Shown one piece after another: positions 38,129 through 46,639 of a stretch of 64,000 bases of DNA. The translations under genes were made by a program, and so were the position numbers. The notes below the pieces were generated by a model. It searched no databases. It was not told where the DNA came from and worked only from the letters and a program-made list of their open reading frames with translations. Every line of letters begins with the position of its first letter. Positions within the stretch are counted from its first letter, which is position 1. Origin of the DNA: Bacteroidales bacterium (GTDB lineage: Bacteria; Bacteroidota; Bacteroidia; Bacteroidales; ML635J-15); assembly GCA_017551515.1 (NCBI GenBank), contig JAFZLK010000047.1, positions 62,001-126,000 of the forward strand, read 5' to 3'.

Positions 38129-38713
38129 CTACAGCACTACTTCTCCGTAATCAGAAAATTCATTTTCGGGTGACTTTATGTCAACCACCTCAATGTCGTA
38201 AACCAGAACGGAATACGGAGGAATCTTGTATGAATCGCCAGCGACACCGAAAGCCAAATGTGGCTGAAGGATAAAATATGCCTTCTCGCCTTTTTTCATA
38301 AGCTTTAGTCCTTCGTTGAGCCCCGATTCTTCCTGATTCCTGTCGATTGTCATTTTTCTATTGCCAGTTGCATCCGAATCGTAAAGCACATCCCCGTTAA
38401 GCAAAGATGTCTTAAATGCAAACTCGACAATATCACAGCTTTTCACCTCTGTATCATTAGTTTTAACGTATATCATATACAAAAGTCCAGATTCTGTTTC
38501 TGTCATTTCCCAGTTGTGACGAGCGATATACTTTTCCACTATGTCCCTGTTGACATCAAGCATGTCTTTGTTTATCTGGATAGTTTCTTCCTGCTTTTCA
38601 GCCTTGACTTTTGAATATGGATCTTTTATTTCGGTTTGCTCCCCATTGTTCGACTTGCATGAAACAACCGAAACTGCAAGAATTATTATATATAACAACT
38701 TTTTTACAAGCAT
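38129..38713 (-). CDS. Single-domain FKBP lipoprotein, GldI-like
   Basis: A 194-aa lipoprotein (VSVVSC, Cys near residue 19) with one FKBP domain: CDIVEFAFKTSLLNGDVLYDS, LNEGLKLMKKGEKAYFILQP, AFGVAGDSYKIPPYSVLVYDIEVVD. Size, lipobox and position next to a DHH phosphoesterase gene resemble gldI, the FKBP lipoprotein needed for gliding and T9SS in Flavobacterium johnsoniae. That assignment is inference, but it fits the T9SS cargo encoded nearby. It starts 10 nt after the DHH gene. Confidence 0.82.
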   Translation of the reverse strand: MLVKKLLYIIILAVSVVSCKSNNGEQTEIKDPYSKVKAEKQEETIQINKDMLDVNRDIVEKYIARHNWEMTETESGLLYMIYVKTNDTEVKSCDIVEFAFKTSLLNGDVLYDSDATGNRKMTIDRNQEESGLNEGLKLMKKGEKAYFILQPHLAFGVAGDSYKIPPYSVLVYDIEVVDIKSPENEFSDYGEVVL

Positions 38714-38723
38714 GTTACATAGT

Positions 38724-39764
38724 TTAGTAAATGTAATTCTTTAATTCCTCGGCATATTCTCCCTTGACAAGTTCTTCAAACTTCTTGCAGGCTTCGTTCA
38801 ACGGAATATAGGCTTCACCTCCAGATGCGTTTACATGTCCGCCTCCGTTGAAATGCTTGGCACTAAACGAATTGACATCAAATGTTCCTTTGGAACGAAA
38901 ACTTGCCTTTATGAAATTGTCGCGTTCAATGAATATTGCAGTGAACACAATCCCATTTATTTGCATAGGGATGTTCACAAAATTCTCTGTATCACCGAAT
39001 TTCTCTCTGAATCGTTTTCTGTCTTCGGCAGTTATGTAGATGTAGGCTGTCTTGTATTCTGGCATGACAACCATTCGGCTACAAGTTACAAAGCCCATAA
39101 ATCTAATCCTGTCCTCCGACCATGCATTGAACAACCTGTTGTAAATCTTATTCTTCTCAATGCCAAATTCCATAATCTTGCCGACTACCCTGAATAGGTT
39201 CGGATTCGATGAACTATACTCAAAAGAACCTGTGTCGGTAAGGATTCCAGTATATAGACAAGTGACTACATCAATATTAAAGTATTGGTTGAGAAAAGTA
39301 TTCTCAATCACTTCAAATATAAGTTCACAAGTTGATGAATATTTTGTGTCGGCAATTGCGACATCGGTAAATTTCTCAACAAAAGGATGATGGTCGAAAA
39401 GTGCTTTGTAGGCTGTCGATTTTTCAAATTGTGGCTGAATAACGCCTGCGCGTTTTTTTGCGTTCATATCAACGCAAATAATCATATCGGCTCCATCGAG
39501 AAGTGTTTGGTCTTCCTGCGTTTTCTTGCCAATGACCTTCATATCTTTTGCTCCGGGCATCCATTTCAGGTTGTCGGGAAAGAATGTCGGACTGATAACT
39601 CTGACAGACTTGCCTGTCTGCTTTATAGCATTGTACAGTCCGAGCGATGAACCGATAGCATCACCATCAGGATTATAATGGTGTATAATGACTATATTCT
39701 CGGACATTTTTAGTTTGTCCGAGAATATAGCAAGTTCTTTTTCAAAAGCACTAATAATCGACAT
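38724..39764 (-). CDS. DHH-family phosphoesterase (NrnA-like oligoribonuclease/pAp phosphatase)
   Basis: Cytoplasmic phosphoesterase expected to degrade nanoRNA, 3'-phosphoadenosine 5'-phosphate or cyclic-dinucleotide products. The DHH domain has IIHHYNPDGDAIGSSLGL near residue 25, ADMIICVDMNAKKRAG, and the DHH signature in LFDHHPF near residue 125. DTGSFEYSSSNPNLFRV follows, and the C-terminal DHHA1 domain has GGGHVNASGG. Length (346 aa) is typical of NrnA. It lies 2 nt downstream of the small secreted protein gene and 10 nt upstream of the FKBP trio. Which substrate dominates cannot be told from sequence. Confidence 0.88.
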   Translation of the reverse strand: MSIISAFEKELAIFSDKLKMSENIVIIHHYNPDGDAIGSSLGLYNAIKQTGKSVRVISPTFFPDNLKWMPGAKDMKVIGKKTQEDQTLLDGADMIICVDMNAKKRAGVIQPQFEKSTAYKALFDHHPFVEKFTDVAIADTKYSSTCELIFEVIENTFLNQYFNIDVVTCLYTGILTDTGSFEYSSSNPNLFRVVGKIMEFGIEKNKIYNRLFNAWSEDRIRFMGFVTCSRMVVMPEYKTAYIYITAEDRKRFREKFGDTENFVNIPMQINGIVFTAIFIERDNFIKASFRSKGTFDVNSFSAKHFNGGGHVNASGGEAYIPLNEACKKFEELVKGEYAEELKNYIY

Positions 39765-39766
39765 CT

Positions 39767-40150
39767 CTAGTCTTCGTCCTCTTCAACTTCAAGTACGAAA
39801 GCACCATCGCATTCGGCTTTTGTGTACCACTGGAAAGTTCCGCCGCTGGTTCTGAAATACACTTCGCTGTCCTTCGATATAATCTTCATCGCCATGCGTT
39901 TCCACGGTGTAATTCTACCCTTGTACGACTTATCAATCCAAACATCGACATAATAGCCGGTTGCATTTTCAAAAGAAAGAGAACACAAATCTGCATCTTT
40001 TGGCATCTGCTGCTCGTATTCTTCCATTCTTGGAAATCCATAGTCGTCAGGATTTATTCCATCGGGGATTTCGTTTGCTGTTAGAGTCTGCGCCTTAGCG
40101 CCGAATGCTAATGCAGCAAAAACAACCAATAAAAAGCATCTAAGTTTCAT
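39767..40150 (-). CDS. Small secreted protein of unknown function
   Basis: A 127-aa protein with a clear signal peptide (MKLRCFLLVVFAALAFGAKA, cleavage before QTLTANE). The mature part is ~105 residues: a Pro/Asp/Tyr-rich segment (NPDDYGFPRMEEYEQQ), a beta-rich core (YYVDVWIDKSYKGRITPWKR, SEVYFRTSGG) and an acidic tail (LEVEEDED). I recognise no family. The gene is 26 nt after the SPFH gene and 2 nt before the DHH gene, so it is in the same operon. Confidence 0.75.
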   Translation of the reverse strand: MKLRCFLLVVFAALAFGAKAQTLTANEIPDGINPDDYGFPRMEEYEQQMPKDADLCSLSFENATGYYVDVWIDKSYKGRITPWKRMAMKIISKDSEVYFRTSGGTFQWYTKAECDGAFVLEVEEDED

Positions 40151-40176
40151 ATTCTAAATTATTAAATGTTAGTCAA

Positions 40177-41343
40177 TTACATTTGTGGCGGTACGGGTGG
40201 CATCCCTGGCATTGGCGGAGGAACAGCACCAAACAATGATGACAATTCTTGTACCGAACCTGCTGCTGCCCATGCAGGCATTCCCTGCTTCCATACCAAA
40301 GTATCCTTGGTCACCTGACCGTTTTTAACCATTGTTGACAATGTATTCATATCGAATGGTCCAGATTGCTGTCCGTTTACAGCAACAAAGAATGTCGAAG
40401 CTGCCGGCATTGGCGGAGGAGCCATCGGCTGTTGTTGCTGATAGCCACCCTGTTGAGGCTGTTGATACATTTGCTGCTGATTCATCATCGGGTTCATTGC
40501 ATTCATCATCTGACCTGCCATAGCAAATCCCATGCCCATTCCCATTCCAGATGCCGCAGCACCTCCTCCAGGTGCAGTAGCAGCGGCTTCCACAGCGTTT
40601 GCTGCCTGAAACTGCATGTAGTTGTCAACACCAAGTACGTTCATGCCCATTTTCTTATCCAAGAATTTTTGCATTTCCTCTGGAAGGCTGATGTTTGACA
40701 CGAGGAACTTGGTCATATTCAAGCCATATTCCTTGTATTCATCAATTATCACTTTACCTATTTGCTCCGAGAATTCATTGTAGTTTGTTGCCATGTCAAG
40801 AACTGGAATCTTCGATTCGGCAACAGCATCTGAGAAGCGAGTGATAATAATATTTCTTAATTGATTGTTGACTTTTTCGATAGTAAAATCACCATCAGTT
40901 CCAACAATGTCCCTAATGAACTTTGCGGCATCTTCAACACGGTATTCGTAAACACCGAAAGCGCGGAGACGCACCGGTCCAAATTCAGGGTCTCTTACCA
41001 ATATAGGATTCGGTGTCCCCCATTTATTGTCGAGGAACTTCTTAGTATTGACAAAATACACTTCTGCCTTGAACGGACTATTGAAACCATATTTCCATCC
41101 TTTCAATGTTGAAAGTATAGGCATGTTTTCCGTTGTCAGTGTGTACATGCCCGGCTGGAAAACATCGGCAATCTGACCTTCGTTAATGAAGACAGCCACC
41201 TGCGACTCCCTAACGGTGAGCTTTGCGCCCATTTTTATTTCATTCTGATATCTCTCGAAACGATATACAATTGTATTGTTGGTCGGATCGAGCCATTCGA
41301 TAATGTCAATAAATTCACCTTTAATTTTACTGAACAAACCCAT
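40177..41343 (-). CDS. SPFH-domain protein with C-terminal GYF_2 (DUF4339) domain
   Basis: A 388-aa protein without signal peptide. Residues ~1-240 match SPFH/band-7 proteins of the YdjI (virion-core-protein-like) type: VYRFERYQNEIKMGAKLTVRESQ, AVFINEGQIADVFQPGMYTL, VRLRAFGVYEYRVEDAAKF and LNMTKFLVSNISLPEEMQ. A Gly/Met/Gln/Pro-rich linker (~250-310) follows, then a GYF_2 domain (FFVAVNGQQSGPFDMNTLSTM ... VWKQGMPAW) and a Pro-rich end. SPFH proteins form scaffolds at membranes; GYF_2 domains often bind partners. Role here unknown. It lies 13 nt after the Hpt gene. Confidence 0.85.
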   Translation of the reverse strand: MGLFSKIKGEFIDIIEWLDPTNNTIVYRFERYQNEIKMGAKLTVRESQVAVFINEGQIADVFQPGMYTLTTENMPILSTLKGWKYGFNSPFKAEVYFVNTKKFLDNKWGTPNPILVRDPEFGPVRLRAFGVYEYRVEDAAKFIRDIVGTDGDFTIEKVNNQLRNIIITRFSDAVAESKIPVLDMATNYNEFSEQIGKVIIDEYKEYGLNMTKFLVSNISLPEEMQKFLDKKMGMNVLGVDNYMQFQAANAVEAAATAPGGGAAASGMGMGMGFAMAGQMMNAMNPMMNQQQMYQQPQQGGYQQQQPMAPPPMPAASTFFVAVNGQQSGPFDMNTLSTMVKNGQVTKDTLVWKQGMPAWAAAGSVQELSSLFGAVPPPMPGMPPVPPQM

Positions 41344-41356
41344 ATTACTATTCGAT

Positions 41357-41683
41357 TTAATTTATTAATATATTTTTTTCTAATTCTACAATATGTTCGT
41401 TGACGGACCTGGACAATTCCAATATCATGCCAAAATAATCGGCATTTTCTCCTGACTTTAGTTTCTTTTCAATCATGACAATATAATCGGCAATGTTGTC
41501 GAAACCGAAAATGCCGACATTACCTTTCAACTTGTGGAGTTCGTTGGACACACCTGCATAATCATTATTCAACACCATGTTATTCAGGATGTTGAAAGTG
41601 TTTGACGATTCCTTTTTGAAATATGACAGTAAGTCATTTTTCAGCTTGGCATCACTTGCGGTGCGTTCATCGAAAGCTTCCAT
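41357..41683 (-). CDS. Stand-alone Hpt (histidine phosphotransfer) domain protein
   Basis: A four-helix Hpt protein with phospho-accepting His50 in ELHKLKGNVGIFG. It should relay phosphate between receiver domains. A longer frame opens at 41719, but the promoter at 41717-41746 would start transcription near 41712, inside that extension, so the ATG at 41683 (MEAFDERTASD, 108 aa) is preferred. It is the first gene of the eight-gene operon that runs through the SPFH protein, FKBPs and nadD. It is divided by a terminator from the LytS/LytTR pair; that pair does not need an Hpt, so the partner is probably a hybrid kinase elsewhere. Confidence 0.8.
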   Translation of the reverse strand: MEAFDERTASDAKLKNDLLSYFKKESSNTFNILNNMVLNNDYAGVSNELHKLKGNVGIFGFDNIADYIVMIEKKLKSGENADYFGMILELSRSVNEHIVELEKNILIN

Positions 41684-41716
41684 ATTCAGTTTCAAATCAA
41701 TCTTTGTCACAATTGT

Positions 41717-41746
41717 CAAAGATACAAAAAAAAATAATACCTCAAA
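41717..41746 (-). promoter_or_regulatory. Promoter of the Hpt-SPFH-FKBP-nadD operon
   Basis: On the minus strand TTTG (41743-41746), 18 nt, then TATCTTTG (41717-41724). The -33 bases sit in the loop of the terminator that ends the two-component operon upstream. Confidence 0.7.
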
Positions 41747-41759
41747 ATTAAGGTATTAT
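41726..41759 (-). terminator. Terminator of the LytS/LytTR operon
   Basis: On the minus strand AATAATACCT pairs with AGGTATTATT (ten pairs) around a TAATTTTG-type loop, followed by nine T. It overlaps the -33 region of the next promoter. The plus strand also has a T run, so it could work both ways. Confidence 0.8.
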
Positions 41760-41784
41760 TTTTTTGATTTTATTAAGACATTAC

Positions 41785-42504
41785 TTATCTTCTCAACAAA
41801 CGAGTGTTTATATAGTCAACAAACGAATCTCTGTACGAGCGTCCGATAGGAACCTGATTTCCCTTTATGTTGATATATGCACCGTCGATGTCATCAATGT
41901 GGTTTACATTAACAATATAAGACTTGCTTACCCTGAAGAAAATGTTTTCTGGCAACTTGTTGAAGATGGTCTTCACATTCATTGCAGTCATGTACTTTCC
42001 GTGTGTAGCGTGGATAATGACATAGTCCTTCAAACCTTCGATGAAAAGCAGATCGTCGAAATTAACCTTAACATATTTTCTGTCTGATTTGATGAAGATA
42101 AACTTGTCTTCGTAAGCATCGAAAATACATGGTGAAGCCGACATCTTCATAATTTCGTCAGCCTTAGCAACCGATCTTACAAAACGTTCAAACTTGATAG
42201 GTTTTACAAGATAGTCAACAACATCAAGTTCGTAAGCCTCAACAGCATACTGTGGATATGCGGTGGTTAGGATTACCATTGGCGGATTGTCGAGGTTCTT
42301 GAGGAAGTCGATACCGTTTGTCCCTGGCATTTCAACATCCAAAAACATCAAGTCAACCTTGTTCTTCAATAAAAACTTGCTTGCTTCTGCAGCACTCGCG
42401 AATTCGCCAACCAATTCAAGGTTGTCCAATTCTTCGATGTTCATCCTCATGCCTTCGCGTGCCAGAGGTTCATCATCTACAATAATACATTTAATCATTT
42501 TCAA
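41785..42504 (-). CDS. LytTR-family response regulator
   Basis: A 239-aa response regulator. The receiver domain has the acidic pair in IIVDDEP and phospho-acceptor Asp56 (LMFLDVEMPG), then the conserved Lys in VVDYLVKPIKFERF. The C-terminal LytTR DNA-binding domain (~135-239) has FIFIKSDRKYVKVNFDDLLFIE and FFRVSKSYIVNVNHID. It regulates transcription on signals from the histidine kinase encoded just upstream, whose 3' end it overlaps by 14 nt. Targets are not visible here. Confidence 0.93.
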   Translation of the reverse strand: MKMIKCIIVDDEPLAREGMRMNIEELDNLELVGEFASAAEASKFLLKNKVDLMFLDVEMPGTNGIDFLKNLDNPPMVILTTAYPQYAVEAYELDVVDYLVKPIKFERFVRSVAKADEIMKMSASPCIFDAYEDKFIFIKSDRKYVKVNFDDLLFIEGLKDYVIIHATHGKYMTAMNVKTIFNKLPENIFFRVSKSYIVNVNHIDDIDGAYINIKGNQVPIGRSYRDSFVDYINTRLLRR

Positions 42505-43513
42505 TCAATATTTTTAGTTCGACATTATAATACTTGTCATTTTGTTCAAAATCAAGTGTGTATTTACCTAAATACAAAAGGTCTAACCTCTTCTTCGTGT
42601 TCTCGATGCCAATTCCGCTAGCCTTAGCTTTTTCTTTGTCAGCATCAGATATGACGTCACACTTAGTATTTTGTGCGACAAAAGTAACATAACTTTTATC
42701 AACTCCCACAAAAATCTTTATAAATTTTTCACCAAGCGAGTTTTCACTAACAAATTTGAAGGAATTTTCGAGAAATGAAATGAACAGGAACGGATAAATC
42801 ATTACACCGTCCATATTTCCGCCCTTTTGATAGTCAATGACGACATCTGTCTTGCGAATCTTCTGTAACTCAATGTAATTCTCAATGTGCTTAAGGTCAG
42901 ATTTCAGCAAAACCTTCTTGTCAACGCTTTCGTAAAGCTGATACCTAAGCAGATCCGACAACTGCATCACCATTTCAGAGGAAGCGACTGCCTTCTCTTT
43001 TCTTGATTGTATATATATGACATTCAGCGTATTGAAAAGAAAATGAGGATTCAACTGCAAATTAAGGTAATAAAGTTCCAGACGGTGCTTCTCCTCCTCC
43101 ATTCTCTTGACTTCCTCGATGCGCTTTTTCTCGTTTATCACCCAGAACGGATTCCCAATCATGACAGCCAAATAGACAGACGACAGTTCAATTGTAACGA
43201 TGTAAAACAAGTTTATGCTCCCAGCAAGCCAGCCTATTAGCAGCATGTTGACAATAATTATGGTGACTTCGAAGCATACGAAATGCCAAATCTTGCATTT
43301 AGGCGACTTGACTATCTTTTTGACAACTTCACATGCAAATATTACCACTAATGCTTCCAACAGGACTAACTTCCACGCAAAATTCCAGTACAAACTATCT
43401 GCGATTAAAATATTCAGCACAATAGCAGCATAATACAACAAAGTATAATTCACGATGTTGATGATTTTCCCCTTTTCGAGGACGCCATTTTTCTTTTGCT
43501 TTTCCTGTTCCAT
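42491..43513 (-). CDS. LytS-type sensor histidine kinase
   Basis: A 340-aa membrane kinase. About four hydrophobic segments lie between residues 20 and 125, then a coiled linker rich in Glu/Lys/Arg. The His_kinase (PF06580-type) domain has phospho-acceptor His157 in LQLNPHFLFNTLN. The ATPase domain has an N-box-like segment (FLENSFKFVSEN) and a glycine-rich loop (ASGIGIENTKKRLDLLY). No extracytoplasmic sensor domain of any size is present, so it probably senses within or close to the membrane. It pairs with the LytTR regulator gene, which it overlaps. Confidence 0.92.
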   Translation of the reverse strand: MEQEKQKKNGVLEKGKIINIVNYTLLYYAAIVLNILIADSLYWNFAWKLVLLEALVVIFACEVVKKIVKSPKCKIWHFVCFEVTIIIVNMLLIGWLAGSINLFYIVTIELSSVYLAVMIGNPFWVINEKKRIEEVKRMEEEKHRLELYYLNLQLNPHFLFNTLNVIYIQSRKEKAVASSEMVMQLSDLLRYQLYESVDKKVLLKSDLKHIENYIELQKIRKTDVVIDYQKGGNMDGVMIYPFLFISFLENSFKFVSENSLGEKFIKIFVGVDKSYVTFVAQNTKCDVISDADKEKAKASGIGIENTKKRLDLLYLGKYTLDFEQNDKYYNVELKILIEND

Positions 43514-43557
43514 TTTCTAATGGTCAAATACTTTGGCTAGCATAAGTTTTGCACTCG

Positions 43558-43565
43558 CAAAGATA
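43558..43565 (-). promoter_or_regulatory. -7 element of the LytS/LytTR operon
   Basis: On the minus strand TATCTTTG matches TAnnTTTG exactly, 38 nt or so upstream of the kinase ATG. No TTTG at 19 nt spacing; the closest is ~25 nt away. Confidence 0.5.
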
Positions 43566-43670
43566 CAACATTTTTTATAAAGTGGCATCCCAAATACCTG
43601 TATGCAGTCGGAACAATATTGTATTGGGCGTGATATTATACGAATGTGCATTATTCCATTGACTGAAATG

Positions 43671-45329
43671 CTAAAAATAGCTTTTATATCCGAAATGTAT
43701 TTTTGAGTTATTGAAACTAAACGGATTTTCGTTTTGTTTGCCGATGGCATATACAAGCGAAAATATTCCCGCCTGCGTGCTGAGGTCGATGCCGACACCT
43801 ATGCCCAACGCATAGTTGCTTGATGTCTCCGCCGTAAACATCTTGCCGAAATACATAGCATCTGTCAGAACATACACTGCCGAATTGCGCTCGAACAAAT
43901 ATCGCAACTCAATGGTTCCCAATGTATAGTAAGTCGCAGGCAGCGACAGCTCATCAAATCCGCGGATGCTGTTCATGCCGCCAACCCAAAGCAATTCGTT
44001 ATCGAAAATTGTTTTGCTGTAAATGAATTTAGTGCTGTTTCGCAATTTTATGGTAAAGCCTTGCACAATACCTATATATCCGCTGATGTCATAGAAAAGG
44101 TTGGCATGGAAAAGAGAATTTTTCGTTTCGGTTTCGTTTTTGCGACCTGCATCGGCTGTCACAGCAAAGACAAGTCCTTTGTATGGATTGCGCAAATTAT
44201 CAACACTGCAGTAGTCGATGCCGAAACCGAAAAGGTTGGTCTTAAACTTCGTAAAGTTTCCCGAAGCGCTGTCGTTGTTACCAATCGGAAACGATGCCGT
44301 GTTACGATAGTATATGTAAAATCCTCTGCTTATTTGGTTGCCAACCATGACCTTGCCGTAAAAGTCTGTTTTTAGATACGATGAATCTTTCTTTTCCAAA
44401 GAAAAGTCGGCACCAAGTCCAACTGGCGACTTGAATAAATAAGGAAATGCTCCGCCGATATTTAGCGTTTGGTTCTGAGTTTCATATTTTTTCCAATTGA
44501 ACTTGAAGTTTTCACCATGATGAAACGCGTTGACAAGCGAAAGGTCAATGTCACCAGTAATCAGCAGCTTGCCTGTAGTCTGGCTTTTCGGCATAATGCC
44601 AAGTACACCGCTGAACGAACTTGCTTTCTTGCTCTTAAGAAACAGAAGAACATCAGATTTTGTGTCGGAAAATGCCAGCTGATAGGTTTGTTCCTGCTCT
44701 AAGAACGGAATGTTATTGATTCTACTGTCAATTCTGTCAATCTTTTCGATTGTCAGCACGGTATTGTGGCGCAGTTCGAGTGTACGTTCCATGTAGCTAT
44801 GGCTAATCTTTGCATTGCCGTTGATTATCAGACTGTCAACTTTTACGAGCAGACCTTTGTCAACTTTCACTTTTGCAGAAAAACTGATTTCATCAAAACT
44901 TATGCTGTCGATATTTGCTGTTGCGAAAAGATAGCCTTTATCGGTATAATATTCCACAACTTGTTCACATAACTGTGGATAGAAAAGCGGATTGCTTTTT
45001 TTTCGACGACTTACCCTAAACGGCACTTCCGACACATCAAGCGACACATTTTGCAAAGGTTTGCCTAGAGTTGCGTATGCATCTACCCTGTCATCTCTGT
45101 AATTTATGCTGTCGAATCCTGCATATACATACTTCTTTCGCTGCATCTTGTCAATATAGCTTTTAAGGTAGGAATCGACAGAAAGGCTGTCGCTGCATTT
45201 TTTCATACAATCAAAATGATAACTGTCAGTTTCGTTGTCGCGCACATAGATGCCAACGTGCTGGGCATACGCATTTGAACATAGCAACATTGCGAGACAT
45301 AAAATAATATTGCACAGCGACCTATACAT
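43671..45329 (-). CDS. BamA/TamA-like outer-membrane beta-barrel protein
   Basis: A 552-aa Omp85-type protein. The frame opens with GTG at 45350, but that codon lies inside a hairpin and the ATG at 45329 starts a proper signal peptide (MYRSLCNIILCLAMLLCSNAYA). Residues ~65-230 contain POTRA-like units (VVEYYTDKGYLFATANIDSI, VDSLIINGNAKISHSYMERTLEL). The rest is a beta-barrel with GGMNSIRGFDELSLPATYY, resembling the conserved RGF motif of the surface-antigen domain, and a terminal aromatic residue (GYKSYF). Two or fewer POTRA units make it more like TamA or the short Bacteroidota Omp85 proteins than BamA. The cargo is unknown. Confidence 0.82.
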   Translation of the reverse strand: MYRSLCNIILCLAMLLCSNAYAQHVGIYVRDNETDSYHFDCMKKCSDSLSVDSYLKSYIDKMQRKKYVYAGFDSINYRDDRVDAYATLGKPLQNVSLDVSEVPFRVSRRKKSNPLFYPQLCEQVVEYYTDKGYLFATANIDSISFDEISFSAKVKVDKGLLVKVDSLIINGNAKISHSYMERTLELRHNTVLTIEKIDRIDSRINNIPFLEQEQTYQLAFSDTKSDVLLFLKSKKASSFSGVLGIMPKSQTTGKLLITGDIDLSLVNAFHHGENFKFNWKKYETQNQTLNIGGAFPYLFKSPVGLGADFSLEKKDSSYLKTDFYGKVMVGNQISRGFYIYYRNTASFPIGNNDSASGNFTKFKTNLFGFGIDYCSVDNLRNPYKGLVFAVTADAGRKNETETKNSLFHANLFYDISGYIGIVQGFTIKLRNSTKFIYSKTIFDNELLWVGGMNSIRGFDELSLPATYYTLGTIELRYLFERNSAVYVLTDAMYFGKMFTAETSSNYALGIGVGIDLSTQAGIFSLVYAIGKQNENPFSFNNSKIHFGYKSYF

Positions 45330-45342
45330 GTCAATAAAACGC

Positions 45343-45366
45343 AAAGACACGAAAAATCGTGTCTTT
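45343..45366. terminator. Perfect 10-bp hairpin between the DUF4831 and BamA-like genes
   Basis: AAAGACACGA (45343-45352) and TCGTGTCTTT (45357-45366) enclose an AAAA loop. Beyond it on the minus strand the bases GCGTTTTATTG form only a weak T run. It may end the DUF4831 transcript or sit in the leader of the BamA-like gene. Confidence 0.6.
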
Positions 45367-45397
45367 ATGCATTAAAAATATTTGACAAAAATAAGCA

Positions 45398-46564
45398 TTA
45401 TTTTGTGTAGATGCCTTTTATCGAGCCATATTTATCGTCAAATGCTACCTTCAGATTCTTGTTCTTGAATATTTCGGCAGGCAAATGTCCGAGATAACCG
45501 CACTGAGGTATTACAACTACACTTTTATAATATGTAAAATCATCAAAATCAACAGATAATGATACATCTGACGGTATTCTGTAGAACAGACCCATTTCCT
45601 TTTCCTTCTTTTTAAGATCGTATTGCCGTCCATAGAAATTGCCGATTTCCTTTGTCGCCTGCAAATTCTTGAGAACAAGATAAACTGGCTCTGAATTCTC
45701 CGCGCGTTTTTCTACAACTTCATCATCGTCAGTAATATAGCAAATAGGAATCTTTTCCTCGGCAAGGTCCGGCTGTGGCGTGTAATAGAATACATATTCC
45801 CTTGTTTCCCTTTCAATTTTACCGACAAACAGTTCAAGATAACGTTTTTCCATTTGTTTCAGTTCGTTGACCATAATTTCGATGTCTGTTGGCGGAGTGT
45901 CGGTGTCAAATTGAGCAGTAAGCACTTTGAAAAGACGTTTTCTTATTTTTATGATATAGTTCGCAGCTTCCTCTGCTTTCATCTCTTCGTCTTTGCTGAT
46001 GATTACTTTATTATATATAGGTATCTTCTGAAAAACGGAATCCACTTCAACGACCTTGTAGGTAGTATCGGTGTTTTTTGTGAAGTTTTGTTTTACACCA
46101 TAGTCTGTAAACAAAGGTGTTGCAATATCGGATGTCTTTGAAAAATGGCATTCGCTAGTTTGGAAATCTTCCGATTGTTCTCCGCAGTTGTAGCCGGTAA
46201 CAATGCCCCTGCTATTGTAGTTAAGATTTGCTTCGTGGTCGCACACAACCATAAAGCAAGCGTTTGGGTCAGGCTGTGCAATTTGCCTTATGTCAACGTT
46301 TTCTATCTTTACATCAGATATGTTTTTTGTTGCTGTATTCTTTATGCAAAGGTACTTTTCTGCATATTTGGAATAAGGCCCCGGAACCATGGTTTCTTTC
46401 GTCACGGTGATTTTTATTTCCAGTGTTGTCTGCGGAAGATAATACAGGAATGCATTTTTCTTTATGGTTACTTCTGAATTGGAAAGCGGGAAAACCTTAA
46501 TTTGTGCAAACGAACAAAGCGCTGACAATAAAAATATTGCAATTGTTATACTGTATCTTTTCAT
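45398..46564 (-). CDS. DUF4831-family exported protein
   Basis: A 388-aa protein starting at the ATG at 46564 (MKRYSITIAIFLLSALCSFA, a signal peptide), 11 codons inside the longest frame; the promoter at 46595-46625 supports this. The body has LPQTTLEIKITVTKETMVPGP, YAEKYLCIKNTATKNISDV and, at the end, IPQCGYLGHLPAEIFKN, all characteristic of DUF4831 as I know it from Bacteroidota. The function of the family is unknown. It has its own promoter and is followed by the hairpin at 45343-45366. Confidence 0.75.
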   Translation of the reverse strand: MKRYSITIAIFLLSALCSFAQIKVFPLSNSEVTIKKNAFLYYLPQTTLEIKITVTKETMVPGPYSKYAEKYLCIKNTATKNISDVKIENVDIRQIAQPDPNACFMVVCDHEANLNYNSRGIVTGYNCGEQSEDFQTSECHFSKTSDIATPLFTDYGVKQNFTKNTDTTYKVVEVDSVFQKIPIYNKVIISKDEEMKAEEAANYIIKIRKRLFKVLTAQFDTDTPPTDIEIMVNELKQMEKRYLELFVGKIERETREYVFYYTPQPDLAEEKIPICYITDDDEVVEKRAENSEPVYLVLKNLQATKEIGNFYGRQYDLKKKEKEMGLFYRIPSDVSLSVDFDDFTYYKSVVVIPQCGYLGHLPAEIFKNKNLKVAFDDKYGSIKGIYTK

Positions 46565-46594
46565 AAGAACATTTACCTTTTGAAAATTATGATG

Positions 46595-46625
46595 CAAATT
46601 TAGGCAAAATTACGGAAACGACAAA
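46595..46625 (-). promoter_or_regulatory. Promoter of the DUF4831 gene
   Basis: On the minus strand TTTG (46622-46625), 19 nt, then TAAATTTG (46595-46602), an exact match. The leader is ~25 nt to the ATG at 46564. Confidence 0.75.
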
Positions 46626-46639
46626 AAGGATTATGACTG

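Noticed and set aside
40177..41343. SPFH/YdjI protein as a sign of a prophage
   Set aside because: The virion-core name is historical; the gene sits in a housekeeping-like operon with no structural phage genes.
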